Origin: Oscillospiraceae bacterium | GTDB lineage: Bacteria; Bacillota; Clostridia; Oscillospirales; SIG627 | Assembly: GCA_015063985.1 (NCBI GenBank) | Contig: SVTC01000001.1 | Span: 1-64,000 of the forward strand | Direction of reading: 5' to 3' | DNA length: 64,000 nucleotides | In this document: positions 40,332 to 49,713 of the stretch, in pieces | How the letters are laid out: each line of letters begins with the position of its first letter | Position numbering within the stretch: position 1 is the stretch's first letter | Made by a program: the position numbers and the translations under genes | Notes under the pieces: model-generated | The model's input: only the letters and a program-made list of their open reading frames with translations | What the model was told of the DNA's origin: nothing | Databases searched by the model: none

Positions 40332-41456
40332 TTATATCGCAGCTTCTGCTTTTGATTGCAAAACGGCGGCTGAAGAGGCAGTGCTTTGTGAAGAAGTATT
40401 TACACTTGATTGCGGAACGGGTGTAGCGCTTTTTTGAAACTCGTATATTGCAGAGGATATCTTGTGGAACATTTTTATATCCTCCTTTGTGCCGTCGCAT
40501 CTGTCGGACATTATAACTATAAGATAATCTCTTTCTCCGAATACCAAAGCCATATCGTTAAAGGTGGGATTTCCCCAGCCGTGCTTATGTATGATCAATT
40601 CCGAGCCCGGGGCCTTGATGTTGCAAAACTTTGCCCGAGCCATAAGATCCTTTAAGAACAGAGCGTTGGGTGTTTCGGTCATTATGTAATTATATACCGC
40701 CTCCATACAGATCGCCATATCCTCGGCGGTGACCTTCTCATAGGTGACGCTTGAAATACCCAAGGTCTTTCGGCAGTATTTATTATAGTCCCAAAGAGAA
40801 TACTGATCTCTGAGCATTTTAAATGCAGTGTTGTCGCTTATCGTTATCATATATTCAATAAGCTCTCTTACGGTGTATTGGCTTCCCTCGGGGGCATTTT
40901 TCAAATCTCCCGTTCCCTTTTGCTTATGGCGCTCCTGCAGTGTCAGCACCGCATCAAGATCGCACTGTCCTTCATCCGCAAGGCTAAAAAGATACAGAGC
41001 ATAAGGGACCTTTACAAGGCTTGCGGGATAGTAGAGGGTGTATGCCTCGTAGAGATAGCTTTCGCCGCTTTGAAGGTCCTTGTAGTACACCGAGAAAAGA
41101 CCGGGGTAGGAACGGATAAGCTCATCGACGTAAAGGCGCTCCTCACTGTCGAGAAGCTCGGTGATCTCCGTAGCAGGCACGGAGCTTGCCGTAACAGAGC
41201 TTGAAGATGTATAGATGGATGAGGACGGAGGCACCGTGCTTGTTGACGGGGCAACGGTGGTTGCCGGTGCGGTGCTTGCGGGCGCTGTTACCGAGGCTAT
41301 CGGAGGAACGGTGCTCGCGGGAGTCATTGCTTCGACCTCCGGCTCGGTCTCGGGCTCTGAGGTAAGCTGAGGCTTTGGAATATTTAAATGCAGTATTACT
41401 GCGGTAAGAGCGACGATAAGGAGCATAAGTGCCCCGATAACGTAATATCTTTTCAT
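40332..41456 (-). CDS. Class-A beta-lactamase-like serine hydrolase
   Basis: A 374-residue protein: N-terminal membrane span (about 4-24), a long Pro/Ser/Thr-rich linker (about 30-105) and a penicillin-interactive domain. The active-site Ser-x-x-Lys is in YPASLVKVPYAL, the SDN motif in MITISDNTAF, and the third motif reads KHGWG instead of KTG. It looks more like a cell-wall-modifying or inactive relative than a resistance enzyme. ATG 41456 follows AGGTG; GTG 41465 in frame is an alternative. The gene ends convergently with the LtaS-like gene. Confidence 0.82.
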   Translation of the reverse strand: MKRYYVIGALMLLIVALTAVILHLNIPKPQLTSEPETEPEVEAMTPASTVPPIASVTAPASTAPATTVAPSTSTVPPSSSIYTSSSSVTASSVPATEITELLDSEERLYVDELIRSYPGLFSVYYKDLQSGESYLYEAYTLYYPASLVKVPYALYLFSLADEGQCDLDAVLTLQERHKQKGTGDLKNAPEGSQYTVRELIEYMITISDNTAFKMLRDQYSLWDYNKYCRKTLGISSVTYEKVTAEDMAICMEAVYNYIMTETPNALFLKDLMARAKFCNIKAPGSELIIHKHGWGNPTFNDMALVFGERDYLIVIMSDRCDGTKEDIKMFHKISSAIYEFQKSATPVPQSSVNTSSQSTASSAAVLQSKAEAAI

Positions 41457-41474
41457 ATTTGACACCTGAAAAAT

Positions 41475-41503
41475 GATCCCCCAAGCCCGAAAACTTGGGG
41501 GTC
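41475..41503 (-). terminator. Terminator of the CE4 deacetylase pair
   Basis: Minus strand CCCCCAAG pairs with CTTGGGGG, followed by ATCATTTTTC. It separates the deacetylases from the beta-lactamase-like gene. Confidence 0.8.
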
Positions 41504-41557
41504 ATTTCATTATACCATAAGCTTCCCTGTATTACAATACTTATTAAGTGTTTATTA

Positions 41558-42220
41558 TCATTTGCAATATAGCAGCTCTGTGACCGTCACAAACTTGTAG
41601 CCCTTATCCAACAGCCTTGGAATCAGCATTTCCAATGCATCGGGAGTGGGACTATTGGCTTGGTTATAGTCGTGAAAGAGCAGGATATCTCCCGAGCTGA
41701 CCTCCATTGCGCGGAGTATCTGCTCCACGGGCGGAAGCTGCCAATCACGGGAGTCCTTTGACCATAGCACCGATCTGTATCCCAAGGAGGTGACAGTAGC
41801 GATGCTTTGATCGCTGTATGCTCCGAAGGGAGGTCTGAAAACCCGCGGTCTGAAGGTGCACATCTCTTCGATCACGTGCGAGGTCTTCTCGATCTCATCA
41901 ATGAGTTTTTCCTTGGAGATCTTGTTGATAGAGACGTGGGTATAGGTGTGATTACCCAGCTCGTGTCCCTTATCGTAGATCAGCTTTATTGTCTTGGGAT
42001 GTTGCACGGCGTTTTCGCCAATGATAAAAAACGTAGCCTTTACGTTGTATTTTTCCAGGATATCCAGGATCCTTTCGGTGTAGCTAACGTGGGGACCGTC
42101 ATCAAATGTGAGGGCGACGAGCTTGTCTGTAACGTTGGGATTGCATCTTGTGGGCTCATCGGCGATCACCTGAGGCGTCAACACCGAAACGAGGATCAAT
42201 ACTGCCAAGAGCGCCTTCAC
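41558..42220 (-). CDS. CE4 polysaccharide deacetylase
   Basis: A 220-residue exported protein (signal peptide to about residue 20) with a NodB/CE4 domain. Motifs: LTFDDGPH (catalytic and metal Asp), HELGNHTYTH, RPPFGAYS and GDILLFHDY. All metal ligands are present. Likely removes acetyl groups from peptidoglycan or a secondary polysaccharide. Starts with GTG 2 nt after the stop of a second CE4 gene, so it is translationally coupled to it. Confidence 0.9.
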   Translation of the reverse strand: MKALLAVLILVSVLTPQVIADEPTRCNPNVTDKLVALTFDDGPHVSYTERILDILEKYNVKATFFIIGENAVQHPKTIKLIYDKGHELGNHTYTHVSINKISKEKLIDEIEKTSHVIEEMCTFRPRVFRPPFGAYSDQSIATVTSLGYRSVLWSKDSRDWQLPPVEQILRAMEVSSGDILLFHDYNQANSPTPDALEMLIPRLLDKGYKFVTVTELLYCK

Positions 42221-42222
42221 CC

Positions 42223-42957
42223 TTACAGCTCCTTGAGGCTTCCAAAGCTATAGCCTTGTTCTTCAAGTCGGGTTATAAGACTGTCCAATATCTCGGCATT
42301 GGTTTTTGAGGTGGGATGGAGGAGTATCACTGCGCCGTTGTGAACCCTTGACATTATTTTCTCCATTGCCTCATCTGCTGAAGCTTGATTACTGTTATCC
42401 CAATCCGCATAGGCAACACTCCAGAAGACGGTTTTATACCCCAATCCCTTAATGACTCTCAGTGATTCCTCGCTGAAGGAGCCCTCGGGCGGTCGGAAAA
42501 ACCTTTCCATTTTAAGCCCCGTTGCGCTTTCATATACCTCTTCCAAGGAGCAGATCTGGTCTTTTAGCTCCTCTTGAGATATTTGAGAAACGTTTTTGTG
42601 GCTCATTGTGTGATTGCATATCAGAATATTACTCTTTGCCATTCTTTTGCAAAGCTCCGGTTGGGAGCTTACAAAGTGTTCAAGAACGAAAAATGCCGCA
42701 TTTACATTCCTCTTTTCAAGGATCTGCACTATTCTTTCAACGTTTTCGTTGCAATAGCCTGCATCAAAGGTAAGATAAACCTTTTTTTCATCCTTTCCCA
42801 GAAAGTATGCGTCGTTCTCCTTTAGCATTTCTTCGTCGAAGGGGCAAAGTGGACGACAGTTATCGGTAACCTTATTACAATACCAGTTCATGCCTTTGGC
42901 TTGGGCGTTCACCGGCAGGAACAGGCAAGCGGCGCAACAAAGGAGCAGTAAGCTCAC
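42223..42957 (-). CDS. PdaA-like delta-lactam-type deacetylase
   Basis: A 244-residue CE4 protein of the PdaA type: KVYLTFDAGYCNENVERIVQ (family TFDNGY), NHTMSHKNVS, RPPEGSFSE and ILLHPTSKTNAEIL. PdaA makes muramic delta-lactam in the spore cortex, consistent with the spore protein at 3494. The reported start is a GTG giving the weakly charged start MSLLLLCC; a better start (ATG 42979 or 42982 with an AAAGGCAG site) lies upstream but out of frame by one base at an AAAA run, see findings. Confidence 0.85.
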   Translation of the reverse strand: MSLLLLCCAACLFLPVNAQAKGMNWYCNKVTDNCRPLCPFDEEMLKENDAYFLGKDEKKVYLTFDAGYCNENVERIVQILEKRNVNAAFFVLEHFVSSQPELCKRMAKSNILICNHTMSHKNVSQISQEELKDQICSLEEVYESATGLKMERFFRPPEGSFSEESLRVIKGLGYKTVFWSVAYADWDNSNQASADEAMEKIMSRVHNGAVILLHPTSKTNAEILDSLITRLEEQGYSFGSLKEL

Positions 42958-43042
42958 TTTTAACGTTTTGATAACGCATCATCTGCCTTTCCGACAGTAT
43001 TATGTCCTGATTGAAAAGGGATAATTCAAGGTAATTATTTCT

Positions 43043-43603
43043 TCAGAGGCTTTCAAGCTCCTTGGCGATGGTTTCAAAATCCACCAGCATATCTTCCTTT
43101 TTGTGGGGATCTCGTAAAAGCGCGGCGGGATGATAAACTGCCATTATCTTCGTTGAGTTGATCTCAAACCATTTGCCGTGCTCCTTTGTTATGGCAAAAT
43201 CTTCCTTAATAAGCTTTTTTGCCGCTATCCTTCCAAGGCATACAATAACACGGGGCTTTATGATCTCAACCTGCTTCCAGAGGTATCCTATGCAGCTTTC
43301 CTCCTCCTGGGGCAGGGGATCGCGGTTCTTCGGCGGACGGCATTTTAATATATTGCAAACGTAGGCATCCTTGGCATCCAGCCCGATATAGCCAAGATAT
43401 TTATCCAAAAGCTTTCCTGCGGCGCCCACAAAGGGCTCACCTGACAGATCCTCCTTTTCACCGGGAGCTTCGCCTACGAACATCAGCTTGGCATCGGGAT
43501 CGCCCTTGGAGAATACAACGTTGGTTCTTGTTTTGTAAAGCTGGCAATTCCGGCAGTTCTCGCAAATCTTTTTCAATTCTGAAAGTTTTTCTGCATTACT
43601 CAT
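43043..43603 (-). CDS. Uracil-DNA glycosylase, family 4
   Basis: A 186-residue repair enzyme. Fe-S cysteines in CENCRNC (about residues 14-20) and CNILKC; active-site motifs GEAPGEKED (about 45-53) and VYHPAALLRDP (about 158-168). It removes uracil from DNA. The gene is between the deacetylases and a divergent lipoprotein gene. Confidence 0.94.
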   Translation of the reverse strand: MSNAEKLSELKKICENCRNCQLYKTRTNVVFSKGDPDAKLMFVGEAPGEKEDLSGEPFVGAAGKLLDKYLGYIGLDAKDAYVCNILKCRPPKNRDPLPQEEESCIGYLWKQVEIIKPRVIVCLGRIAAKKLIKEDFAITKEHGKWFEINSTKIMAVYHPAALLRDPHKKEDMLVDFETIAKELESL

Positions 43604-43670
43604 ATCTTAATTCCGTTCCTAATTATTATAGGATGATTATATCAAATTATTTGCAGCTTTGCAATATATG

Positions 43671-43700
43671 TTGACAAAGTTGTGGACTAAGTGATAAAAT
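43671..43700 (+). promoter_or_regulatory. Promoter of the lipoprotein gene at 43720
   Basis: TTGACA (43671-43676), 18-bp spacer, TAAAAT (43695-43700). Confidence 0.65.
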
Positions 43701-43719
43701 ATAAAAAAGAGGTTTTGTT

Positions 43720-44235
43720 ATGAAGATTTTACTTTGGGTTTTATGTTTAGTATTGCTTTGCTCCTGCTCCTTGCAAAGCACTTCCGATACTTCAGAGATC
43801 ACTGCTCCAAGGGATACGGTGGAGATAAAGGGGCTTGGCTTGGTGCTTGACGGATACTGTCCGTATAGGGTGGTCCGCCCGGAAGAAGCAAGTGACGAAA
43901 TAATCGCCGCGGCAAAAAGTATAGATACCTATTTGTTTTACCGCCTTGACACTCATATTGAGATAAAAAACGATTTTGCCAAGGAAACCGAGCTGGAGAT
44001 ATTGGTGGGGAACACCAATCGCAAGGAGACCAAGGATGTGCTTTCTACCTTGAAGGATGGGCAGTATACCGTAAGGCAGGTGGGTAAAAAGATCGTTCTT
44101 GTGGGAACTGACGATAAGGGCACGGCCGAGGCAGTGGATTGGTTTGTGAGACAGTTTATTAAATCTGCCGATAAAAAAGATGAAGAACCTATATATCTTG
44201 ACGTTGTTATCGAAAAGGAAATGATAGCGGGATAG
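43720..44235 (+). CDS. Hypothetical lipoprotein
   Basis: A 171-residue lipoprotein, lipobox LLCSC (Cys about residue 16). The body (about 35-165) has the pattern of the small alpha/beta domain placed before catalytic domains in GH67-like and surface enzymes: ELEILVGNTNRKETKDVL, GQYTVRQVGKKIVLVGTDDKG. Here it stands alone. Function unknown. Its own promoter and terminator flank it. Confidence 0.72.
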   Translation: MKILLWVLCLVLLCSCSLQSTSDTSEITAPRDTVEIKGLGLVLDGYCPYRVVRPEEASDEIIAAAKSIDTYLFYRLDTHIEIKNDFAKETELEILVGNTNRKETKDVLSTLKDGQYTVRQVGKKIVLVGTDDKGTAEAVDWFVRQFIKSADKKDEEPIYLDVVIEKEMIAG

Positions 44236-44236
44236 A

Positions 44237-44269
44237 ATTAAAGGAGATGCTTAAAGCATCTCCTTTAAT
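44237..44269. terminator. Bidirectional terminator
   Basis: ATTAAAGGAGATGC pairs with GCATCTCCTTTAAT over 14 bp; serves the lipoprotein gene and the convergent GH39 gene. Confidence 0.9.
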
Positions 44270-45658
44270 TTATCTATCCATATCCAATATTCTTATTTCG
44301 GTGCAGGAATAAGGCTTTAAGGTGATGGGAAGGGATCTCAGGTCTTTTCCCGTGAGAGTATATAGGTTTTCCTCGTCGATCTGCAGTATCATAACGTCGT
44401 CTGTGGAAATACCCTCTATTTTGATGTCGCAGATCGTCTCGTGCTCGCAGGTGTTTGCGATAACAAGGGCTGCTTTTTTATCCTTGGCAGCGGCACAGCA
44501 ATATACGTTGGGGTTATCGGTTTGAGAGTGGTATTGCTCACCCAAGGAATATAGCGTGTTGAACTGACAGAAGCTGTAATAGTTTCTGTACGGATAAAGG
44601 GTGTCGGGATTAAACATTCCGCCGTAAGCGCTGTGACCGATGCGGGCATCGTAGTAGCACATTATGTCGGTGGGAGTGTTTTGCATAAGGAGCATAAATG
44701 CCAGAGTCTTTGCGGCGGCGACGGGACTTGACCGGTGCTTTCCGTCGGTAAAGAGATTCCATTCGTTGAGGTGGCTCTCTGCATTGGGATAGCCGTATTT
44801 ATCAAGAATGCGGCGTGCATATTTTGCGTGCTCGGCTATGATGGCAAAATCCTTGGCTGTAGTCTCGTGGCAGTTATCGTAAACGTGCCAGGAGAAAAAG
44901 TCCAGAGGGGCGTTCTCCTTTTTGATATGGCTCATAAAGCCGTGAAGAAACTGAATGCAAAATTCATATATTCTCTCAGGCTCTTTGCCGATACCCTCAA
45001 GCTCCTTATCCTGTACGTATTCATAAAGACCGCAGTGACCGTATCCGCCCACCTTGATCCTGTCTCCAAAGCAGCTCTTAAGATGCTTGGCGGTGGTGGA
45101 ATAAAGCTTGTAATACTGCTCGGGAGTGCCCTTCCACATTGCGGCGTAACGGTCCTTGAAGCAATCGTCGGGCTCGTTCCAGATCTCCCAATAGGTGATC
45201 TGATAATTAAAGCCGTTTGCCCAGCCGTCTATATAGTGGGAAATAACGTGCTCACATATCCTTGCCCATTTTTCAAAATCTGCGGGAGGGAATATGCGGT
45301 GCGCTTTTACGGCGTGGAGGTTTTCGATTGTCACTCCCAAACGGAAGTATGGCTCGCACTTTGCATCTATGAGATGCTTGATAACAAGATCCGTAAAGGC
45401 AAAATCGTAATTTGCCTCGTCGTTTTCATCCGCTTCAAAGTTAGGAAAGATATTGGGAATGTCCACGTATAAGCCACCGCCCATCCAACCTCCAACGTCG
45501 TGGAGACGGCTGAAGGGGATGCCTGCCTCGGTAAGATAGTGGTGGTAAGTGTTGTATGCGGGCAGAGGAGGCTGACCGACGCCGTGCATAGGCTTGATCC
45601 TTCCGCAGACCTTGGAAAAATCAGCGCTTACGGTAACGTTATCGTAGATAGGTTTCAT
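44270..45658 (-). CDS. GH39-family glycosidase (beta-xylosidase type)
   Basis: A 462-residue cytoplasmic enzyme of GH39. N-terminal FSRLHDVGGW, acid/base Glu in YWEIWNEPDD (about residue 160), nucleophile Glu in AESHLNEWN (about residue 281), and a C-terminal beta-sandwich (about 370-462). GH39 includes beta-xylosidase and alpha-L-iduronidase; bacterial members of this length are usually beta-xylosidases. Monocistronic with a perfect promoter at 45690-45718. Confidence 0.88.
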   Translation of the reverse strand: MKPIYDNVTVSADFSKVCGRIKPMHGVGQPPLPAYNTYHHYLTEAGIPFSRLHDVGGWMGGGLYVDIPNIFPNFEADENDEANYDFAFTDLVIKHLIDAKCEPYFRLGVTIENLHAVKAHRIFPPADFEKWARICEHVISHYIDGWANGFNYQITYWEIWNEPDDCFKDRYAAMWKGTPEQYYKLYSTTAKHLKSCFGDRIKVGGYGHCGLYEYVQDKELEGIGKEPERIYEFCIQFLHGFMSHIKKENAPLDFFSWHVYDNCHETTAKDFAIIAEHAKYARRILDKYGYPNAESHLNEWNLFTDGKHRSSPVAAAKTLAFMLLMQNTPTDIMCYYDARIGHSAYGGMFNPDTLYPYRNYYSFCQFNTLYSLGEQYHSQTDNPNVYCCAAAKDKKAALVIANTCEHETICDIKIEGISTDDVMILQIDEENLYTLTGKDLRSLPITLKPYSCTEIRILDMDR

Positions 45659-45689
45659 AAGAATACTCCTATTTGATTATTATAGCTTA

Positions 45690-45718
45690 ATTATACTTTA
45701 AGCTTGTGTATTTGTCAA
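45690..45718 (-). promoter_or_regulatory. Promoter of the GH39 gene
   Basis: Minus strand TTGACA (45713-45718), 17-bp spacer, TATAAT (45690-45695); it overlaps the prmC stop codon. Confidence 0.88.
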
Positions 45719-46569
45719 TTATTAAGCTTGCGAAACATTTTCGTAGGGGTCAGTGTGCATACTCGGGGATTCTGCGAGAGATCCCGCAATATATCTATAC
45801 TTGCGTCAGTATCGCAAAAAAGCTCTCGAATTGCTTCTTCTTGATCATAGCCTATCTCAAAGGCATAGAGCTTATCGGGACGTATAAGGTAAAGCTCCTT
45901 GATCCTTCTGTAAAAATCCAAGCCGTCTGTTCCGCCGTCAAGAGCAAGGCGCGGTTCTTTTTTTACGTTTTCCTCCAGTGAGTCTATCACACCGGAGGGA
46001 ATATAGGGCGGATTGGCACAAAAAACGTCAAACTCTCCCTTGGATATCAGCTCGCTTGCTTTTTCGGAGAATATGTCGCAATGATCTGCGGTCAGGCTTT
46101 TATCCACCTTTAGGCGCAGTGCGTTAGCTTTGGTAAGGCTGAGAGCATCGGGAGAAATATCAAAGCTTAGACATTTTGCATTTGGCTTAAGAGCCATGAC
46201 CGATATACCAACGCAACCGCTTCCGCAGCAGAAATCCAATAGAGTGCCGTTATCGGGAAGGACCTTGGCACAGTAGCGGCTGAGTATTTCTGTGTCTTCG
46301 CGGGGGATAAGCACGTTTTCTCTGCAAAGATAGCTTTTTCCCATATAATCCCAATAGCCGAGATAGTATTGCAAGGGATAGCCCGTCAAAAGAAGCTCAA
46401 GCTCCCCGAGCATCCCTTCATTTGCGGTGGCATCAGAAAATCTTGCCGAGGGTAACAGACCGTGCTTTTCGCAAATGCAAGCCCAAAGCAGAGAAAAGGA
46501 GAAAAACCTTTCTCCTTTTTCTTTGGTATACAGTTTTTTTGCTTGAAGATAAAATTCACTGAGCGTCAT
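45715..46569 (-). CDS. prmC: Peptide chain release factor N5-glutamine methyltransferase
   Basis: A 284-residue SAM-dependent enzyme that methylates the GGQ glutamine of release factors. Motifs: IPREDTEIL, LLDFCCGSGCVGIS (SAM loop, about residue 115) and the catalytic FCANPPYIP (NPPY). ATG 46569 follows GGAAG at 6 nt and overlaps the preceding gene by 14 nt; the longer frame to 46638 is a shadow. Last gene of the long minus-strand operon. Confidence 0.95.
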   Translation of the reverse strand: MTLSEFYLQAKKLYTKEKGERFFSFSLLWACICEKHGLLPSARFSDATANEGMLGELELLLTGYPLQYYLGYWDYMGKSYLCRENVLIPREDTEILSRYCAKVLPDNGTLLDFCCGSGCVGISVMALKPNAKCLSFDISPDALSLTKANALRLKVDKSLTADHCDIFSEKASELISKGEFDVFCANPPYIPSGVIDSLEENVKKEPRLALDGGTDGLDFYRRIKELYLIRPDKLYAFEIGYDQEEAIRELFCDTDASIDILRDLSQNPRVCTLTPTKMFRKLNN

Positions 46570-47575
46570 TTGTTTCTTCCAAAGTGGCTGTTTCTTCAGT
46601 TTTCTCCTCGACGGGCTGATAAATGCCTTCAAAAACACTCTCTTCGGAAAATTCCTCGTCGAGAGCGGATTTCAGCGCCACGATGGCTACCTCTATCATA
46701 TCGTCGGTAGGCTCCTTGGTGGTGATGAGCTGCATCCATTTTCCGGGGGCGGTGATAGCTCTTATAAAGGCGTTGTTGTGTTTTCCCGCATATCTTATGA
46801 TCTCAAAGCCCAGACCCATAGTAATGGGAAGGGTGAGTATCTTCAGTCCAACGTAGAGTATCGTATTGTCTCTGGGCAAAAACAGACTTACCAATACTCC
46901 CACAAACATCATAAGTATCATAAAGCTGGTTCCGCAACGGGGGTGGAGCCTCTTTTGAGCCTTTACGTTTTCTACGGTAAGATCAAGGCCGTTTTCGTAG
47001 CAGAAAATGCTTTTGTGCTCTGCTCCGTGGTACATAAACACTCTTTTTATATCGGGTAACAATGACACAAGGCAGATGTAGCACAAGAATATAATTATCT
47101 TGAAGATTCCTTCAAGCACGTTTTTGAAATAGGGAATACTTACGTACTGTCCTATAAAATTGCTTATAACGGTGGGAAGCCAGAAGAAAAGGACCACGGA
47201 GAGGATGATTCCCAAAACAGAGCCTATGCCTGCCGCGATGGTGGTTATAGTCTTTCCGAAGTGCTTGGCGAGCCAACGGTCAAAGGCGGTCTCTTCCTCG
47301 TAGCCGATGGATTCCGCGGCAAAATTTAAGGTGGAGAAGGAAAGTATCATAGACTCAACAAAACTGACTACGCCGCGTATAACAGGCCAGCCAAGAGGCT
47401 TGATCCTATCACGGATGCTTTGATTTGGATGAATATCCCTGAGTATCTTTTTGTTTTCCGTTCTGACCGCAGTACAGTATTTCTTGGGACCGCGCATCAT
47501 AATGCCCTCGATTACCGCCTGGCCTCCAACCTTTCCGGCGCGGGCGGAGCAGGTGTTGTTTTTTGATTTTGACAT
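46556..47575 (-). CDS. DUF1385 (YqhQ) membrane protein
   Basis: A 339-residue protein with a conserved N-terminus GGQAVIEGIMMRGPKKY, four to five membrane spans (about 95-270) and the motif YHGAEHKSIFCYE. DUF1385 is nearly always beside prmC in Bacillota, as here. Biochemical role unknown. Acidic C-terminal tail. Confidence 0.92.
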   Translation of the reverse strand: MSKSKNNTCSARAGKVGGQAVIEGIMMRGPKKYCTAVRTENKKILRDIHPNQSIRDRIKPLGWPVIRGVVSFVESMILSFSTLNFAAESIGYEEETAFDRWLAKHFGKTITTIAAGIGSVLGIILSVVLFFWLPTVISNFIGQYVSIPYFKNVLEGIFKIIIFLCYICLVSLLPDIKRVFMYHGAEHKSIFCYENGLDLTVENVKAQKRLHPRCGTSFMILMMFVGVLVSLFLPRDNTILYVGLKILTLPITMGLGFEIIRYAGKHNNAFIRAITAPGKWMQLITTKEPTDDMIEVAIVALKSALDEEFSEESVFEGIYQPVEEKTEETATLEETNDAQ

Positions 47576-47581
47576 TATCCT

Positions 47582-48571
47582 TTAACCTTTCGTGAAAGTG
47601 ATATTTTCAAAAATGATTTTTACGTCCTCTATATGGGAGGCATAATTTTCCTCGGTGGCGGTATACAAGAATGAGTATACGTAGCCTGATTTTGAGGTTA
47701 TGAGCTGGTAAAACCTGTAATCCTCGGAGGAAACGGAGGCGGTGTATTCGCAAATAAGGCCTGCATATCTTTTATCGACCGTCATCGGCTCGTATTCGCC
47801 TATCAGTGTGTAATCTCCGATGGAGCTTACAAAATCGGGGAAATACTTCTTATCCATATAAACGTCCAGTGAGCCTATGTCGGCATCAAGGCTGAACTGA
47901 GAGGAGGAAAGGTTTGAGCCGTCGGAGCATTTGATGCTGATCATTCCGTCATTGCGGACGCATTCCCATCCCTTGGGGCACAAGATCGTGTATTCCACCG
48001 CGGGATTTGTTATCTTTTCGGAGCTTGCGACAGTGTCTTGAGCTTCTTTTTCTATGAACTTAAAGCTTTTCAAGCCGTTTTCAAAGGCTTTATTGTAATC
48101 GGAGAATTTTGCGGCCTCACAGCACAGCGTCATTACCGCGATCCTACCGTCCTTTTCGCTGAAGCTTTGCATAAATCTGCAAGGGACAAGGGTGGAATCG
48201 GTGCCGTAATCGGCGGTATAAATAAAGCTTGTCCATTCAATGCCTTCTGCCTGGCTTTTTATAAATTCATTTTCAAGCTTGAAGCTTTTCAGATCCTTTT
48301 CAAGCTCGGAAACGTATTCTGTTTTCAAATAATCCTCCAGCTTGCCCTCAAGAGTCATTTCTCCCACGTTCACCGAGGAAAGGAGCTCCTCCTCAATGAT
48401 AAGCTGGATCACGTTATCGTTTTCAATAAGCTTCCAATCGGCAGAAAAGCTAAAGCTAAAGCCGAGAGAAGTGTTGTCGATCTGCTGTGTCTCGCTTTGG
48501 GTTCCCATAGAACAAGCTACTGTACCCAAAAGAGTGGCGATCAGACATACAAATAAAAGAAATCTTTTCAT
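47582..48571 (-). CDS. Hypothetical lipoprotein with two PsbP-like halves
   Basis: A 329-residue lipoprotein: signal peptide, lipobox GTVAC (Cys about residue 20), then two similar regions (about 35-165 and 185-329), each with a hydrophobic strand, an YTADYG/YTATEE-type late strand and FSFSADW / ILCPKGW openings that resemble PsbP-like or DUF1795-type folds. ATG 48571 follows GAGAGG; an ATG at 48589 is possible but overlaps the hemW stop. Function unknown. Confidence 0.72.
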   Translation of the reverse strand: MKRFLLFVCLIATLLGTVACSMGTQSETQQIDNTSLGFSFSFSADWKLIENDNVIQLIIEEELLSSVNVGEMTLEGKLEDYLKTEYVSELEKDLKSFKLENEFIKSQAEGIEWTSFIYTADYGTDSTLVPCRFMQSFSEKDGRIAVMTLCCEAAKFSDYNKAFENGLKSFKFIEKEAQDTVASSEKITNPAVEYTILCPKGWECVRNDGMISIKCSDGSNLSSSQFSLDADIGSLDVYMDKKYFPDFVSSIGDYTLIGEYEPMTVDKRYAGLICEYTASVSSEDYRFYQLITSKSGYVYSFLYTATEENYASHIEDVKIIFENITFTKG

Positions 48572-48588
48572 TTTTTCCTCTCTTTTCA

Positions 48589-49713
48589 TTAAATCAGATC
48601 TGAAATGATGTAATTCGACACAAAGGCTCCCTTATTTGTGAGAGTAAAGCCACAAGGGGTCTTGACCGCAAGCCCTTCATTTATCCAAAGCCCGAGCTTT
48701 TTGTCCAGAACGCGGTGAAGCTCTCTTAGTCTGTCACGGCTTGCCAGAGCCTCAAATTCTTTTTCCTGAAAGCCTTTTACGGTTCTGAGGCTGAGCATTA
48801 TGTATTCGTTGGCTGCATCCTCCTTTGTAATAAGCTCCAGGTCGCAGATCATATCCTCGGACGTGGAGTTTAAAAACTTGTTAAGGTTGCTTTCAAAGGC
48901 AAAACGTCGTCCTTGAAGGAGGCTGTATGCGCCCGGGCCGAGTCCGAGCACATCGTCGCGGCTCCAATACTTAAGATTGTGCAGTGACTCCTCGCCGTCT
49001 TTTGCGAAATTTGATATTTCATATCGGTTGATTCCTGCTTTCTCCAGCCTTTCGCAGATGTAAAGGTACATTTGCTGCTGGATGCAGTCATCGGGGTAGG
49101 AGAGAGCTTTTTTCGCAAGGGGAGAACTATCCGACAGGGTGAGGCAGTACGTGCTGACGTGCCCCGGATCGAGAGAAAGTATCCTCTCAAGGCTTTGCTT
49201 GACGCTTGCCATATCCTGATCGGGCAGGGCGTACATAAGATCCACGCTGAGTCTTTCGAAGCCTGCCTCGTATACGTCACGGGCGCAGCTAAGGGCTTCT
49301 TCGGCATTGTGAAGTCTTCCGAGGGTCTTCAGCTCTCCATCGCAAGCCGATTGAATACCGAGGCTTATTCTGTTGATTCCCAAAGCGCGCATTTCCTTCA
49401 GCCGCTGAAGATCGGTGGTCTTGGGGTTTGCCTCAAGTGTTATCTGTTGGGCCTTCAAGTCAAATGAAGAATCTACCGCATCCAAAAGAGTGTAAAGCTC
49501 ATCGGTGCTTAAAAGGGAAGGAGTTCCGCCGCCGAAATATACGGTATCGCACAATGGTCTTCCAAGCCTTTTTCCGCTTTCTTTTATGAGCCTTGCCAGC
49601 GCTTTTACGTAATCGGCTCGTTTTTCAAGCTCGCTTACGGAATAAAAATCGCAATAAAGGCACTTTTTGATGCAAAAGGGGACGTGAAGATATAATCCTA
49701 TGGGTTTATTCAT
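48589..49713 (-). CDS. hemW: Radical SAM heme chaperone HemW
   Basis: A 374-residue protein with the radical SAM cluster [12 protein letters not shown] (CxxxCxxC, about residues 15-22), [18 protein letters not shown] and ISLGIQS, all typical of HemW. ATG 49713 overlaps the end of lepA by 8 nt. The lepA-hemW order is the usual Bacillota arrangement. Formerly annotated as oxygen-independent coproporphyrinogen oxidase; HemW proteins deliver heme. Confidence 0.93.
   Translation of the reverse strand: MNKPIGLYLHVPFCIKKCLYCDFYSVSELEKRADYVKALARLIKESGKRLGRPLCDTVYFGGGTPSLLSTDELYTLLDAVDSSFDLKAQQITLEANPKTTDLQRLKEMRALGINRISLGIQSACDGELKTLGRLHNAEEALSCARDVYEAGFERLSVDLMYALPDQDMASVKQSLERILSLDPGHVSTYCLTLSDSSPLAKKALSYPDDCIQQQMYLYICERLEKAGINRYEISNFAKDGEESLHNLKYWSRDDVLGLGPGAYSLLQGRRFAFESNLNKFLNSTSEDMICDLELITKEDAANEYIMLSLRTVKGFQEKEFEALASRDRLRELHRVLDKKLGLWINEGLAVKTPCGFTLTNKGAFVSNYIISDLI

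Noticed and set aside
40332-41456. Antibiotic-resistance beta-lactamase
   Set aside because: The KTG motif is altered to KHG and it has a membrane anchor and long wall linker; a resistance call is not supported.
41558-42957. The two CE4 genes as halves of one broken gene
   Set aside because: Each has its own signal peptide and full set of deacetylase motifs; they are adjacent paralogues.
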